Shown here piece after piece: positions 14,380 to 15,245 of a DNA stretch of 15,245 bases (the first letter of the stretch is position 1; the number at the start of each line of letters is the position of its first letter). A program made the translations under genes and the position numbers. The notes under the pieces were generated by a model. The model was not told where the DNA came from, did no database searches, and saw nothing but the letters and a program-made list of their open reading frames with translations. Source of the DNA: Verrucomicrobiota bacterium (GTDB lineage Bacteria; Verrucomicrobiota; Verrucomicrobiia; Opitutales; Opitutaceae); NCBI GenBank assembly GCA_016721945.1, contig JADKHC010000035.1, positions 1 to 15,245 of the forward strand. Direction: 5' to 3'.

Positions 14380-15220
14380 TCAAGGCGTTTTTGTCTGCTG
14401 GCGGAATTTCGAAGGAGGCACGCTGCTCCAGCGTTTGAAAGCGGCCGAGAATGCGTACACGGTCGAGAAACCGACGCGTTGGGCGATGTCTTCGATTTTG
14501 CTCGTGGTCGAACGCAGCAGCATGCCGGCGCGATGCATCCGCAATTGCGTCAGATAACTCATGGGACTGCGCTGATAGTGTCGGTGGCACAGACGTCGCA
14601 AATGCTCCTCACTCATGAGGGCCAGTTGCGCGAGTTTGCGGACGTTCCAGTCGTGGCTCAGATCAGCCTCAACCTGCGTCCAAAGACGCCAGAGTCTCGC
14701 GTCCACCTGATCGGCGCCAATCAAACGTCGCACGTGGGTGTCGAGTAAATTGACCAACGACTGCAAAGCGGCAGGAAGAGCAGCGCCCATCGCTTCGCGG
14801 GTCAGCATCTGCAGGGTCAACGTGAAATCGTCGGCATCGGCTCGTACCAACTGCGCACGCTGGGTCGGAATCATGGGCGCTCCACGCCGATCATCGAGGA
14901 AACCCACTCGCAATCTCCATAATCCGAGCCTGCGATTTCAGCGTGGGATGCGCCGCGGGTGCTAGTAAAACATGCCCCGGCCGCCAGTCGGCTACGGCGC
15001 CATCGATCAGCGTGCGACCACGTCCACGTCGGGCTGCTACGATATGGCTGTATTCCGATCGTAGCCGAACCATGCGGTAGGGTGAGCGCAGCACGCTATG
15101 GCCGATCCACATAAAACGAGTGGCGCGCAGCTGGGGGAGCCGATCGGGATCAAGCACCCATTCGCGACAGCGCGGACCGATGAGGTGGGTTTCACGTAAA
15201 AGCTCGGGGGGCGGAAGCAT
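14380..15220 (-). CDS. AraC-family transcriptional regulator, split by a frameshift near 14893-14937
   Basis: Two overlapping minus-strand frames give one regulator of about 280 aa, the usual AraC size. The first part (ATG 15220, stop at 14891) looks like a cupin-type sensing domain: SEYSHIVAARRGRGRTLIDG, then WRPGHVLLAPAAHPTLKSQA. The second part continues WRLRVGFLDDRRGAP and ends in the two AraC helix-turn-helix motifs: WNVRKLAQLALMSEEHLRRL and SKIEDIAQRVGFSTVYAFSA followed by AFKRW. The second frame is +1 relative to the first, which fits an extra base (or two lost bases) between the TGA of one frame and the TGA of the other. It may be a sequencing error, or a real break leaving an HTH-only fragment; a TTG at 14913 could start that fragment. 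The natural target is unknown; the adjacent hom gene is a possible but unproven one. Confidence 0.8.
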
Positions 15221-15245
15221 TGTCGAAAGCGGCGTTAATTGGTTT

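Noticed and set aside
1..15245. tRNA or rRNA genes
   Set aside because: I saw no cloverleaf with the usual T-loop sequence and no rRNA-like stretch in the gaps; a covariance search was not possible here.

Overview
The window looks like a piece of a bacterial chromosome with roughly 55% GC, densely coding on the minus strand and rich in two-component signalling genes. The gene types (receiver proteins with HD-related output domains, large PAS/GAF kinases, a homoserine dehydrogenase with an ACT domain, AraC regulators) and the kind of short palindromic intergenic repeats would suit a Verrucomicrobiota/Planctomycetota-type genome, possibly Opitutae-like. That placement is inference; there is no rRNA or other marker here to fix it.

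Layout from left to right. (1) 1-591, plus strand: the C-terminal part of an HDOD-domain protein whose start lies outside the window. (2) 592-1268: non-coding, a mosaic of palindromic repeats. (3) 5711 down to 1269, minus strand: an apparent three-gene operon of a PAS-PAS-PAS histidine kinase followed by two paralogous response regulators whose HD-GYP-like output domains have lost the metal ligands. (4) 5899-7241: a complete IS3-family insertion sequence (orfA, orfB, 31-bp imperfect terminal inverted repeats, 3-bp target duplication AAC), inserted about 190 bp upstream of the kinase operon and read in the same direction. (5) 7242-7809: a second repeat mosaic. (6) 11724 down to 7810, minus strand: a large hybrid sensor kinase (pseudo-receiver, PAS, cysteine-rich GAF, two PAS, kinase core, C-terminal receiver) that is broken by an apparent one-base deletion, followed after 22 bp by a NarL/FixJ-type response regulator. 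(7) 11839-12168, plus strand: a small divergent gene resembling a Lar-like zinc ribbon. (8) 12169-12737: a third repeat mosaic. (9) 14252 down to 12738: homoserine dehydrogenase with an unusual C-terminal tail that ends inside a palindromic repeat. (10) 15220 down to 14380: an AraC-family regulator split in two by a frameshift.

How it works together: the two minus-strand signalling operons look like complete sensor-plus-output units. One kinase probably signals to the two HD-like regulators, and the hybrid kinase to the NarL-type DNA-binding regulator. Both kinases read as soluble proteins: no transmembrane segment is evident in either sequence. The HDOD gene converges on the first operon and has the same general fold, with its metal-site residues intact.

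The most distinctive non-genic feature is that at least three families of dispersed palindromes (called P, Q and R here) recur in all or most of the three long intergenic gaps. Each gap lies at gene 3' ends, two of them between convergent genes, whereas the 5' control regions lack them. One P element occurs as two near-identical copies in inverted orientation about 4.9 kb apart, with a conserved non-palindromic core. I did not find a convincing new defence or biosynthetic system; the strongest leads are these repeats, the ligand-less HD-GYP pair and the two frameshifted regulators.
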